Part shown: positions 42,777 to 51,182 of the stretch, piece after piece
How the letters are laid out: the number at the start of each line of letters is the position of its first letter
Position numbering within the stretch: position 1 is the stretch's first letter
Source of the DNA: Polycyclovorans sp046565985
Lineage (GTDB): Bacteria > Pseudomonadota > Gammaproteobacteria > Nevskiales > Nevskiaceae
DNA length: 64,000 nucleotides
Direction of reading: 5' to 3'
Assembly (NCBI GenBank): GCA_046565985.1
Contig: JBKHXN010000052.1
Location: forward strand, 1-64,000
Program-made: the position numbers and the translations under genes
The notes under the pieces: model-generated
What the model was told of the DNA's origin: nothing
What the model saw: only the letters and a program-made list of their open reading frames with translations
Database searches by the model: none

Positions 42777-44570
42777 ATGTCGTCTTACGAAATCGTCCAT
42801 CACGAATATGACGCCATCGTGGTCGGGGCCGGCGGTGCCGGCCTGCGCGCCACGCTGGGCCTGGCGGAATCGGGCCTGAAGACGGCCAACATCACCAAGG
42901 TGTTCCCCACGCGTTCGCACACCGTGGCGGCGCAGGGCGGCATTTCCGCGGCGCTGTCCAACATGGGCCGCGACGACTGGCGCTGGCATTTCTACGACAC
43001 CGTGAAGGGCTCCGACTGGCTGGGCGACCAGGACGCCATCCAGTACATGACCCGCGAGGCGATTCCGGCGGTGATCGAGCTGGAGCATTACGGCGTGCCG
43101 TTCTCCCGTACCCCGGAAGGCAAGATCTACCAGCGGCCCTTCGGCGGCATGACCACCGAGTTCGGCAAGGGCCCGCCGGCCCAGCGCACCTGTGCGGCGG
43201 CCGACCGTACCGGCCACGCCATGCTGCACACGCTCTACCAGCAGAGCCTCAAGTGCAAGGCGCAGTTCTTCATCGAGTTCTTTGCCCTGGACCTGCTGAT
43301 GGACGAGGACGGCGCCTGCAAGGGCGTGCTCGCCTGGGAGCTGTCCACCGGCAAGCTGCACCGCTTCCGCGCGCACATGACCATACTTGCCACCGGCGGT
43401 TACGGCCGTGCCTACTATTCCGCCACCAGCGCGCACACCTGCACCGGCGACGGCAATGCCATGGCGATGCGTGCCGGCATCCCCATGCAGGACATGGAAT
43501 TCGTGCAGTTCCACCCCACCGGTATCTACGGCGCCGGCTGCCTGATCACCGAGGGCGCGCGTGGTGAGGGCGGCTATCTCACCAATGCCAAGGGCGAGCG
43601 CTTCATGGAGCGCTACGCCCCCAGCGTCAAGGACCTGGCGCCGCGCGACATGGTCAGCCGCTCCATGGCCACCGAGATCCGCGAAGGCCGCGGCGTAGGC
43701 GAGGAGGCGGACCACATCCACCTCCATCTGGAACACCTGGGGCCGGAGGTGCTGCACAAGCGCCTGCCGGGCATTACCGAATCGGCCCGCATCTTTGCCG
43801 GCGTGGACGCCACCAAGGCGCCGATCCCGGTGGTGCCGACGGTGCACTACAACATGGGTGGCATCCCTGCGCTCTACACCGGCGAAGTGGTCACGCTCAA
43901 GAACGGCGACCCGGATTCCGTGGTCCCCGGCCTGATGGCCGCCGGCGAGGCGGCCTGTGTCTCGGTGCACGGCGCCAACCGTCTGGGCTCCAACTCGCTG
44001 CTCGACCTGGTGGTGTTTGGCCGCGCCGCGGCGATCCGCACCGCGCAGCTGGTGAAGCCGGGCACGCCGCACCGCAAGATCCCGGCGGCGTCCGAGGAGC
44101 AGGCGCTCGCACGCCTGGACCGCCTGCGCAATGCCAAGGGGACGGTCACCACCGCCAAGCTGCGGCTGGACATGCAGAAGACCATGCAGAAGCACTGCGC
44201 GGTATTCCGCGACGGGCCGCTGATGAACGAGGGCCTGGCCAAGATCAAGGCGATCATCGGCACCTTCAACCAGGATCTGAGCGTCAGCGACCGCTCGATG
44301 ATCTGGAACTCCGACCTGGTGGAGACGCTGGAACTCGACAACCTGCTCGGCCAGGCGCTGGTGACGGTGGCGAGCGCCGCCAACCGCAACGAATCGCGCG
44401 GCGCCCACGCCCGCGACGACGTCAAGGACCGTAACGACAGCGAGTGGCTCAAGCACACCATCGCCTGGCGCACCGGTGATACCGCGGTGAAGATCGACTA
44501 CCGCCCGGTCCACATGCAGCCGCTCGACAACGACGTCGAACACATCCCGCCCATGGCGCGGAAGTACTAA
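42777..44570 (+). CDS. sdhA: succinate dehydrogenase flavoprotein subunit
   Basis: The 597-residue FAD subunit that oxidises succinate. FAD-binding GAGGAGLRA, the covalent-FAD His region FPTRSHTVAAQGG, the catalytic Arg segment HPTGIYGAGCLITEGARGEGG, and HGANRLGSNSLLDLVVFG are all present. SdhE and the DUF1674 protein encoded nearby are expected to help its flavinylation. A hairpin-forming repeat follows before sdhB. Confidence 0.98.
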   Translation: MSSYEIVHHEYDAIVVGAGGAGLRATLGLAESGLKTANITKVFPTRSHTVAAQGGISAALSNMGRDDWRWHFYDTVKGSDWLGDQDAIQYMTREAIPAVIELEHYGVPFSRTPEGKIYQRPFGGMTTEFGKGPPAQRTCAAADRTGHAMLHTLYQQSLKCKAQFFIEFFALDLLMDEDGACKGVLAWELSTGKLHRFRAHMTILATGGYGRAYYSATSAHTCTGDGNAMAMRAGIPMQDMEFVQFHPTGIYGAGCLITEGARGEGGYLTNAKGERFMERYAPSVKDLAPRDMVSRSMATEIREGRGVGEEADHIHLHLEHLGPEVLHKRLPGITESARIFAGVDATKAPIPVVPTVHYNMGGIPALYTGEVVTLKNGDPDSVVPGLMAAGEAACVSVHGANRLGSNSLLDLVVFGRAAAIRTAQLVKPGTPHRKIPAASEEQALARLDRLRNAKGTVTTAKLRLDMQKTMQKHCAVFRDGPLMNEGLAKIKAIIGTFNQDLSVSDRSMIWNSDLVETLELDNLLGQALVTVASAANRNESRGAHARDDVKDRNDSEWLKHTIAWRTGDTAVKIDYRPVHMQPLDNDVEHIPPMARKY

Positions 44571-44577
44571 ATCCCCC

Positions 44578-44657
44578 GGGAATCGGGAATCGTAAATCGG
44601 GAATAGTCAATGACGAGCCTGCTTCTACGATTCCCCATTCCCCATTCCCGATTCCCG
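44578..44657. repeat. inverted repeat of GGGAATCG/CGATTCCC units between sdhA and sdhB
   Basis: The left arm carries repeated GGGAATCG units (44578-44603) and the right arm repeated ATTCCC units (44629-44657), separated by about 25 bases. They can pair into a long stem. The block fills almost the whole 102-base sdhA-sdhB gap and has no coding content. Confidence 0.85.
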
Positions 44658-44672
44658 CTTACGGAGTAAGCC

Positions 44673-45458
44673 ATGGCCCAGTTTTCACTGCCGCAGAATT
44701 CCAAGATCGACAAGAAGGCCGGCAAGCACTACCCGGCGCCTGCCGGTGCCAAGAACGTGCAGACCTTCAAGGTCTACCGCTACGAGCCGGACACCGGCCT
44801 CAATCCGCGCATGGACAGCTACGACGTGGACATGGACAGCTGCGGGCCGATGGTGCTCGACGCGCTGATCAAGATCAAAAGCGAGATGGACCCGACGCTG
44901 ACCTTCCGCCGCTCCTGCCGCGAAGGGATCTGCGGCTCCTGCGCGATGAACATTGACGGCACCAACACGCTGGCCTGCATCAAGTCCTGCGACGAGGTGA
45001 AGGGCGAGGTCAAGGTGTACCCGCTGCCGCACATGCCGGTCATCAAGGATCTGGTGCCGGACATGACGCACTTCTACGCGCAGCTGGCGAGCATCGAGCC
45101 CTGGCTCAAGACCGATTCCCCGGCCCCCACCCGCGAACGCCTGCAGTCCGAGGAAGAGCGGGCCAGGCTCGACGGCCTCTACGAGTGCATCCTCTGCGCC
45201 TGCTGCTCGACCAGCTGCCCGAGCTACTGGTGGAACGGCGACCGCTACCTGGGCCCGGCCATCCTCCTGCAGGCCTACCGCTGGCTGGTGGATTCCCGCG
45301 ACGAGGCGACCGGCGAGCGCCTGGACGCGCTGGAAGATCCCTTCAAGCTGTACCGCTGCCACACCATCATGAACTGCACCAAGACCTGTCCGAAGGGTTT
45401 GAACCCGGCCAAGGCGATCGCACAAACCAAGAAGATGATGGTGGAGCGCACCGTCTGA
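44673..45458 (+). CDS. sdhB: succinate dehydrogenase iron-sulfur subunit
   Basis: The 261-residue subunit with three Fe-S clusters. The [2Fe-2S] ligands are in RRSCREGICGSCAMNIDG, and the [4Fe-4S] and [3Fe-4S] ligands are in CILCACCSTSCPSYWW and CHTIMNCTKTCPKGLNP. ACGGAG lies upstream of the ATG. It is separated from sdhA by an inverted-repeat block, unusual in an otherwise compact operon. Confidence 0.98.
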   Translation: MAQFSLPQNSKIDKKAGKHYPAPAGAKNVQTFKVYRYEPDTGLNPRMDSYDVDMDSCGPMVLDALIKIKSEMDPTLTFRRSCREGICGSCAMNIDGTNTLACIKSCDEVKGEVKVYPLPHMPVIKDLVPDMTHFYAQLASIEPWLKTDSPAPTRERLQSEEERARLDGLYECILCACCSTSCPSYWWNGDRYLGPAILLQAYRWLVDSRDEATGERLDALEDPFKLYRCHTIMNCTKTCPKGLNPAKAIAQTKKMMVERTV

Positions 45459-45463
45459 ACGGC

Positions 45464-45709
45464 GTGACGCCCGGGACGGACCCCGCACGCCTGCGCTGGC
45501 TGCTGCGGCGGGGCATGAAGGAGCTGGATATCATGGTCACGCGCTACCACACGCATCGCTACGAGCAGGCGCCCGAGACCGAGCGCGCCGCCTTCGTGCG
45601 GTTGCTGAGCGAGGTGGAGGACCCGGACATCTGGGCCTGGGCCATGGGGTATCAGGATGTGCCGCCGGAGTACGCGGATGTCATCGGCCAGCTTCGCATC
45701 CACCGTTGA
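45464..45709 (+). CDS. sdhE: SdhE FAD assembly factor
   Basis: An 81-residue protein promoting covalent FAD attachment to SdhA. The family motif RRGMKELDIM is present, as is the C-terminal WAMGYQDVPPEY. The start is a GTG at 45464, five bases after the sdhB stop; no in-frame ATG exists before the conserved motif. It overlaps ygfX by 32 bases. Confidence 0.93.
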   Translation: MTPGTDPARLRWLLRRGMKELDIMVTRYHTHRYEQAPETERAAFVRLLSEVEDPDIWAWAMGYQDVPPEYADVIGQLRIHR

Positions 45710-46112
45710 TCTGGCGCTGCAGCCCTCCTACCGGGGGCTGCGCGCCGTGTTCCTGCTGCATCTCATTCCCCTGCTGCTGCTGCCGCTGGCGTTGCGCGGC
45801 TGGCCGCTCGTGCTGGTGGCCGGCGCCTTTGGACTCTCCTGGCTGTGGCTGCGGCGCCACCCGGCGCTGGGCCTGGGGCCGACGGCCATCACCCGCCTGG
45901 TCTGGCCCGCCGAGGGCCCCTGGACCCTGTACCGCCGCGGCCGCGCGCCGGTGACGGCAACCCTGCACGACAGCAGCTATCTGCACCCGCGGCTGCTGGT
46001 ACTCAACTTCAGCCTCGACGGCGGTGGCCGCCAGACCCGCGTGCTGCTGGGAGACGAGGCGCCCGAGGATCTGCTGCGCCGGCTGCGCGCGCGCCTGGCC
46101 GCCGGGGCCTGA
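45678..46112 (+). CDS. ygfX: YgfX (CptA-like) inner membrane protein
   Basis: A 144-residue protein with two close hydrophobic segments (residues about 25-57) and a soluble C-terminal domain containing GPWTLYRRGR and SLDGGGRQTRVLL. It resembles YgfX of E. coli, which is encoded next to sdhE (YgfY) exactly as here and has been reported as a membrane protein affecting cell division proteins. CGGAG lies nine bases before the ATG at 45678. Confidence 0.78.
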   Translation: MSSASFASTVDLALQPSYRGLRAVFLLHLIPLLLLPLALRGWPLVLVAGAFGLSWLWLRRHPALGLGPTAITRLVWPAEGPWTLYRRGRAPVTATLHDSSYLHPRLLVLNFSLDGGGRQTRVLLGDEAPEDLLRRLRARLAAGA

Positions 46113-46120
46113 ACCGTCCC

Positions 46121-46621
46121 ATGTCCGAGCACCTGTTCGACCTGCTGCCCAGCCCACTGGGCGTACTGCGCGTGCAGGGCGACGGCGAGTTCCTCACCGC
46201 GCTGTCCCTGCACGGGCCGCGTGGACTGCCGCCGCTGCCGCCCGGTGCCCGCCAGGCGCCCGGCCACTTTGCCGCGGCGGCGGCACAGCTTCGCGACTAC
46301 TTTGCCGGCCGGCGGACCGCGTTCGACCTGCCGCTGCGCCCCGTGGGCACGCCTTTCCAGCACCGGGTCTGGGCGGCACTGCAGCAGATTCCCTACGGGC
46401 AGACCCTCAGCTACGGCGAGCTGGCGCAGCGCCTGGGCCAGCCCGGCGGCGCGCGTGCGGTAGGCCTGGCCAACGGACAGAACCCGCTGGCCATCGTGGT
46501 GCCCTGCCACCGGGTGATCGGCGCCAACGGCGCGCTCACCGGCTACGCCGCGGGGCTGGCGCACAAGCGCTGGCTGCTGGCGCACGAGGCCAGCCACCGC
46601 GGCGGGGGTCTGTTCGGCTGA
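46121..46621 (+). CDS. ogt: methylated-DNA--protein-cysteine methyltransferase
   Basis: A 166-residue suicide DNA repair protein that removes methyl groups from O6-methylguanine. The acceptor Cys129 is in IVVPCHRVIG, and the DNA-binding helix region QIPYGQTLSYGELAQRLG is typical. It is the Ogt-type short form without an Ada regulatory domain. Eight bases separate it from ygfX. Confidence 0.95.
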   Translation: MSEHLFDLLPSPLGVLRVQGDGEFLTALSLHGPRGLPPLPPGARQAPGHFAAAAAQLRDYFAGRRTAFDLPLRPVGTPFQHRVWAALQQIPYGQTLSYGELAQRLGQPGGARAVGLANGQNPLAIVVPCHRVIGANGALTGYAAGLAHKRWLLAHEASHRGGGLFG

Positions 46622-46636
46622 TCCTCCCGCGGCGTC

Positions 46637-48238
46637 TCAGCGCGCGCCGGGGAGGATGGTGGGCTGTGCCTGCGGCAGGCTGTGCGGGTAATCCAGGGTG
46701 TAGTGCAGGCCGCGGCTTTCCTTGCGCGCCAGCGCCGAGCGCACGATCAGCTCGGCCACCTGCACCAGGTTGCGCAGCTCCAGCAGGTCGGGGCTGACCT
46801 TGTAGTTGCCGTAGTACTCGTGGATCTCGCGCGCCAGCAGCTCCACGCGGTGCAGGGCACGCTCCAGCCGCTTGGTGGTGCGCACGATCCCCACGTAGTC
46901 CCACATGAAGGTGCGCAGCTCCAGCCAGTTGTGGGTGACCACCACGTCCTCGTCGGAGTCGGTGACGCGGCTTTCGTCCCAGGCGGGCAGGGCCGCCGGC
47001 GCCGGCAGGGCGGGCAGCCGTGCGATCAGGTCCTGCGCCGCGGCCTGGGCGAAGACCAGGCACTCCAGCAGCGAGTTGGACGCCAGGCGGTTGGCGCCGT
47101 GCAGCCCGGTATGGGCGACCTCGCCGATGGCGTAGAGCCCGTCCACGTCGGTGCGGCCGCGCAGGTCGGTGAGCACGCCGCCGCAGGTGAAGTGCGCGGA
47201 GGGCACCACCGGGATCGGCTCCCGCGTGATGTCCAGCCCCAGCTCCAGGCAGTGCGCGTGGATGCTGGGAAAATGTTCGCGGACGAAGGCGGCCGGCTGG
47301 TGGGTGATGTCCAGATAGACGAACTTCAGGCCCAGCCGCTTCATCTCGTGGTCGATGGCGCGAGCCACGATGTCGCGCGGCGCCAGTTCGGCGCGCTCGT
47401 CGAAGCGTGGCATGAAGCGCTCGCCCGCGCTGCCGTTGGCCTGCGGCAGGCGCAGCAGCGCGCCTTCACCGCGCAGCGCCTCGGTGATGAGGAAGTTGCG
47501 CGATTCCTTGTGGTACAGCGTGGTGGGGTGGAACTGCATGAATTCCATGTTGGCGACGCGGCAGCCGGCGCGCCAGGCCATGGCAATGCCGTCGCCCGAG
47601 GCGCCGTGCGGGTTGGAGGAATACAGGTACACCTGGTTGGCGCCGCCTGTGGCCAGCACCACCGCCCGCGCGGCGAGGGCGCGTACCTGCTGGGCGGGGA
47701 TGTCCAGCACATAGGCCCCGCGCACACGCCGGGCCGCGCGGTCGATGATCAGGTCCACGGCGACGTGATGTTCCAGCACGCGGATCTGCGGATGCTGTGC
47801 CGCCAGCGAGGCCAGCGTGGTTTCCACCGCGCGGCCGGTGGCGTCGGCGGCGTGGACCACGCGCCGGTGCGAGTGGCCGCCCTCGCGGGTCAGATGCAGG
47901 GCGGCCGCACCGTCGGCCGGGGAGGGCGCGTCGCGGGTGAAGGGCACGCCCTGCTGCACCAGCCAGGCGATGGCCTGCGGGCCGCGTTCCACGGTGAAGC
48001 GCACCGCCGCCTCATCGCACAGCCCGCTGCCGGCGCGCAGGGTGTCCTGGATGTGGTTTTCGGTGGAGTCCTCGCGGTCGAGCACCGCGGAGATGCCGCC
48101 CTGGGCCCACAGCGTGCTGCCGCCCTCGATGCGGCTCTTGGAGATCACGCAGACCCGGTGGCCGGCCGCGGCCAGGCGCAGGGCACAGGTCAGGCCGGCA
48201 GCGCCGCTGCCAATCACAAGGACTTCGGTATCGCGCAT
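46637..48238 (-). CDS. nadB: L-aspartate oxidase
   Basis: The 533-residue FAD enzyme that makes iminoaspartate in NAD synthesis. It has the dinucleotide site GSGAAGLTCAL, STLWAQGGISAV, the active-site QFHPTTL and HFTCGGV, and HGANRLASNSLLECLVF. It is divergent from rpoE, the same arrangement as in E. coli and Pseudomonas. It converges on ogt. Confidence 0.97.
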   Translation of the reverse strand: MRDTEVLVIGSGAAGLTCALRLAAAGHRVCVISKSRIEGGSTLWAQGGISAVLDREDSTENHIQDTLRAGSGLCDEAAVRFTVERGPQAIAWLVQQGVPFTRDAPSPADGAAALHLTREGGHSHRRVVHAADATGRAVETTLASLAAQHPQIRVLEHHVAVDLIIDRAARRVRGAYVLDIPAQQVRALAARAVVLATGGANQVYLYSSNPHGASGDGIAMAWRAGCRVANMEFMQFHPTTLYHKESRNFLITEALRGEGALLRLPQANGSAGERFMPRFDERAELAPRDIVARAIDHEMKRLGLKFVYLDITHQPAAFVREHFPSIHAHCLELGLDITREPIPVVPSAHFTCGGVLTDLRGRTDVDGLYAIGEVAHTGLHGANRLASNSLLECLVFAQAAAQDLIARLPALPAPAALPAWDESRVTDSDEDVVVTHNWLELRTFMWDYVGIVRTTKRLERALHRVELLAREIHEYYGNYKVSPDLLELRNLVQVAELIVRSALARKESRGLHYTLDYPHSLPQAQPTILPGAR

Positions 48239-48354
48239 GGGGCGGCTTGATTAGAATGACGGGACGCGGCGGCCAGATGGCATGCCGTGCAAATGATCAG
48301 GGAGTTTAGCCGGTTGTCAGCCGCCGCCGCTGCGCGCCGACACCGAACGGGCGC

Positions 48355-48930
48355 ATGAGCGAACAATTACTCGATGAACAGCTGGTGGCGCGCGCGCAGG
48401 CCGGAGACTCGCGGGCTTTCGAGCTGCTGATCCGCAAGTACCAGTACAAGATCGTGCAGCTGGTGAGCCGCCTGGTGGGCGACGCCGACGCGCCCGACGT
48501 GGCCCAGGAGACCTTCATCAAGGCCTGGCGGGCGCTCGGCGGGTTTCGCGGCAACAGCGCGTTCTATACCTGGCTGTACCGCATCGGCATCAACACGGCC
48601 AAGAACCATCTGGTGGCCAACCGCCGCCGCCCCAGCGGGCAGGACAACATCGAGGTGGCCGATGCGGAACTCTACGGACACACCGAGCATCTAAGCGACA
48701 TCGATACGCCGGAAGCCCTGGCGTTGACGCAGGAGATCAAGCAGAAGGTGGAAGCCACGATCGCCGGCCTGCCACCCGACCTACGTACGGCGATCACGCT
48801 GCGCGAGCTGGAGGGCCTCTCCTATGAGGAGATCGCAGAAGCCATGGACTGCCCGATCGGCACCGTCCGTTCCCGCATCTTTCGTGCGCGCGAGGCCATT
48901 GACCTGGTCATCGGCCCGCTGCTCGACTGA
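48355..48930 (+). CDS. rpoE: RNA polymerase sigma-E factor (RpoE/AlgU)
   Basis: A 191-residue ECF sigma factor for envelope stress. Region 2 (FELLIRKYQYKIVQLVSRLVGD, DVAQETFIKAWRAL) and region 4 (LPPDLRTAITLRELEGLSYEEIAEAMDCPIGTVRSR, seen as two adjacent parts) are intact. The next three genes encode its anti-sigma factor and regulators, so control is by regulated proteolysis of RseA. It is divergent from nadB. Confidence 0.97.
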   Translation: MSEQLLDEQLVARAQAGDSRAFELLIRKYQYKIVQLVSRLVGDADAPDVAQETFIKAWRALGGFRGNSAFYTWLYRIGINTAKNHLVANRRRPSGQDNIEVADAELYGHTEHLSDIDTPEALALTQEIKQKVEATIAGLPPDLRTAITLRELEGLSYEEIAEAMDCPIGTVRSRIFRAREAIDLVIGPLLD

Positions 48931-48972
48931 ATGAATACGTCCTTTTCCCCCGATGTTCCGACCCGGTTGGCG

Positions 48973-48979
48973 GGAACTT
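48973..48979 (+). promoter_or_regulatory. sigma-E-like -35 motif before rseA
   Basis: GGAACTT followed by T in the rpoE-rseA gap is the classic sigma-E -35. The expected -10 about 16 bases on is only a weak TTTAG, so an internal autoregulated promoter is possible but unproven. Confidence 0.3.
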
Positions 48980-49024
48980 TCACCGCCGGCCGTGGTTTAG
49001 CCAGTATCCAGTTTGCAGGTGGCC

Positions 49025-49630
49025 ATGATGTCCAATGAATCCCTTTCCGCCCTGCTCGACGGCGAATGCAGCCCGGCCGAACTCGACCGGCTGCTCGACC
49101 AGATGGGCACAGACCCGGCGCTGATGCAGCGCTGGAGCCGCCTGTGCGCCGCCCGCGAGGCACGCGAGGGTATCCGTGCGCCGGCGCTGCGGCAGGACCT
49201 GGCCGCCGGCATCATGGCGGCGCTGGAGCCTGCGCCGCGGACCGCCACGGTGGTCCACCTGCCCGTTCGCAAGTCGCACTCGCGCGGCAGCTGGAGCGGC
49301 TGGGCGGGCTGGGCCGCAGCGGCCAGCATCGCGGCCGTGGCCCTGCTGGTGAACCTGCCGGGCAACCGTCCCGAGATCACGCCCCAGGCCCCCGGGCTGG
49401 TCCAGGACGGACCGCTGCCGGGTATTGGCAGTCCTCCCCAGGTGCGTGACCTGCGCACCGTCCGCTACGACGGCGGCGGGGCGGTCGAGCCGGATGAGGA
49501 AGATCCGCTGGCCAACTACCTGATGGAGCACAACAACACCCTGGCCAGCCAGGGCATGGCGGGCACGCTGCGCTACACCCGGTTTGCCGCCCATACCGCC
49601 CAGTACCGGGTGCCGGAGGGCCAGCGCTGA
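49025..49630 (+). CDS. rseA: anti-sigma-E factor RseA (MucA)
   Basis: A 201-residue inner membrane anti-sigma factor. The cytoplasmic N-terminus (LSALLDGECSPAELDRLL) binds sigma-E, a membrane segment lies at about residues 96-114 (WAGWAAAASIAAVALLVNLP), and the periplasmic C-terminus is the sensor and RseB-binding part. AGGTGG lies just before two consecutive ATG codons; 49028 has better spacing than 49025. The stop overlaps the rseB start. Confidence 0.9.
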   Translation: MMSNESLSALLDGECSPAELDRLLDQMGTDPALMQRWSRLCAAREAREGIRAPALRQDLAAGIMAALEPAPRTATVVHLPVRKSHSRGSWSGWAGWAAAASIAAVALLVNLPGNRPEITPQAPGLVQDGPLPGIGSPPQVRDLRTVRYDGGGAVEPDEEDPLANYLMEHNNTLASQGMAGTLRYTRFAAHTAQYRVPEGQR

Positions 49631-50637
49631 TGCGCGCCGCCTGGCCCTGCGCAGTGCTGGCCGCCGGCGTCGTGCTGGGCGCCCAGGCGGCCACGCCGGA
49701 GGAAGTGCTGGCGCGCATGAGCGAGGCGGCCCGCACCGTCAACTATGAGGGCGTGGTCATCTACCGTGGCGACCAGATGCTGGAAACCTTCCGCGTCACC
49801 CATCGTTTCCAGGACGGGGTGGAGCGCGAGCGCGTGCAGTCGCTCAACGGCGAGCCGCGCGAGATCCACAAGCAGGACAACGTCGTCACCTGCCTGCTGC
49901 CCCGCGACCGCCGCCTGACCGCCGCCCGGCCCACGCCGAAGGACCTGTTCCCTGCCATGACCGCGGAACGCATCCGCCAGATCGTGCAGGTCTATGAATT
50001 CGACGACCTGGGGACCGAGCGCGTGGCCGGCCGTATCTGCCGGCGCATCGCCATCACCCCCCGCGACCAGTACCGCTACGGTTACGAGATCTGGGCCGAC
50101 GAGCAGACCGCCGTGCCGCTCCAGGTCAATTTGATCGGCCAGGACGGCGTGGTGCTCGAACAGATGATGTTCACCGAGGTGGAGTTCCCCGCCGAGATCC
50201 CCGACGCCGCCTTCGTGGTGGATCCGCAGCGCGCTGCCCAGCTGCCGCAGGTGATCCGCACCGAGGTGGCGCCGCCCGATGAGCCGGCCGCCTCGCTGCC
50301 GGCGCCGCCGGGCTGGGAACTGGACCGGATGCCGCCGGGCTACCGGGTGATCATGCACGACCAGCGCACGCTGCCCAACGGCAGCGGTACCATCCATCAC
50401 TGGGTGCTGTCTGACGGGTTGTCGGCCATCTCCATCTTCGGCAAGCAGCGCCAGAATGCACCGGAACGCCCGGCCCAGCCGGTGACCCAGATGGGCGCGG
50501 TGCACGCCTACCGCCGCCGCGTGGGCAGCTTCCACATCACGGTGGTGGGCGAGGCGCCGTCCATGACGGTGCGCATGATCGGCGACGGCGTGATTCCCGC
50601 CGTGACCCCGGCTACGGAAGTGGACGCCGCCCCGTGA
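49630..50637 (+). CDS. rseB: RseB/MucB periplasmic regulator of sigma-E
   Basis: A 335-residue periplasmic protein with a signal peptide (AVLAAGVVLGAQA). A LolA-like N-terminal domain (NYEGVVIYRGDQMLETFRVTHRF as successive parts) and a C-terminal domain (GSFHITVVGEAP) match MucB/RseB, which shields RseA from DegS cleavage and senses lipopolysaccharide stress. It overlaps rseA by one base and rseC by four. Confidence 0.93.
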   Translation: MRAAWPCAVLAAGVVLGAQAATPEEVLARMSEAARTVNYEGVVIYRGDQMLETFRVTHRFQDGVERERVQSLNGEPREIHKQDNVVTCLLPRDRRLTAARPTPKDLFPAMTAERIRQIVQVYEFDDLGTERVAGRICRRIAITPRDQYRYGYEIWADEQTAVPLQVNLIGQDGVVLEQMMFTEVEFPAEIPDAAFVVDPQRAAQLPQVIRTEVAPPDEPAASLPAPPGWELDRMPPGYRVIMHDQRTLPNGSGTIHHWVLSDGLSAISIFGKQRQNAPERPAQPVTQMGAVHAYRRRVGSFHITVVGEAPSMTVRMIGDGVIPAVTPATEVDAAP

Positions 50638-51101
50638 TCGAGGAGCGCGCCGTGATCAGCCGGGTCGGCGATGACGGTGTCTGGGTCCGGGCCTTCGGCG
50701 CCGAAACCTGCGAGCGCTGTGCCCAGGGCCGCGGCTGTGGCGGTGGCGTGCTCTCGCGCCTGGTGCAGCGCCGCCGCAGCGACGTGGCGGTGGAAAGCCA
50801 TATCAGCACCCCACAGATAGGCGAGGTGGTGATCGTCGGCGTGCAGGAATCGGCGCTCATGCAGGCCTCGCTGGCGGTCTATGCCCTGCCGCTGCTGGGG
50901 ATGCTCGCCGCCGGAGCCTTTGCCCACCAGGTGCTGGCCGCGCACGATCTGCTGGTGGCCGGCTTTGGGCTCGCCGGGCTGTTTGCCGGGCTGCTGGGCA
51001 CCTACCGGCTGGGCCTGCGCGCCGAGGCCGGCAAGCACTTCCGTCCCGTCCTGCTGCGGCGCGCCGCACTGGCCGAAACCGCCTGCGGCCGTTTATCCTG
51101 A
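50634..51101 (+). CDS. rseC: RseC/MucC family protein
   Basis: A 155-residue inner membrane protein with two hydrophobic segments (residues about 75-95 and 105-124). The cytoplasmic N-terminus has Cys26, Cys29 and Cys35 (CERCAQGRGC), which in related proteins may hold an Fe-S cluster. RseC modulates sigma-E and, in E. coli, helps reduce SoxR. The GTG start overlaps the rseB stop. Confidence 0.9.
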   Translation: MIEERAVISRVGDDGVWVRAFGAETCERCAQGRGCGGGVLSRLVQRRRSDVAVESHISTPQIGEVVIVGVQESALMQASLAVYALPLLGMLAAGAFAHQVLAAHDLLVAGFGLAGLFAGLLGTYRLGLRAEAGKHFRPVLLRRAALAETACGRLS

Positions 51102-51182
51102 CGCCCTGACGCAGACGCCGGCCCGTTTTTGCCGGATCCACCCCCAAGCAGTGCGTGACGCCGGACGCGGCGGGAGATTGCC

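Noticed and set aside
42081..44543. 820-codon minus-strand frame opposite sdhCDA
   Set aside because: Shadow of three confidently identified genes.
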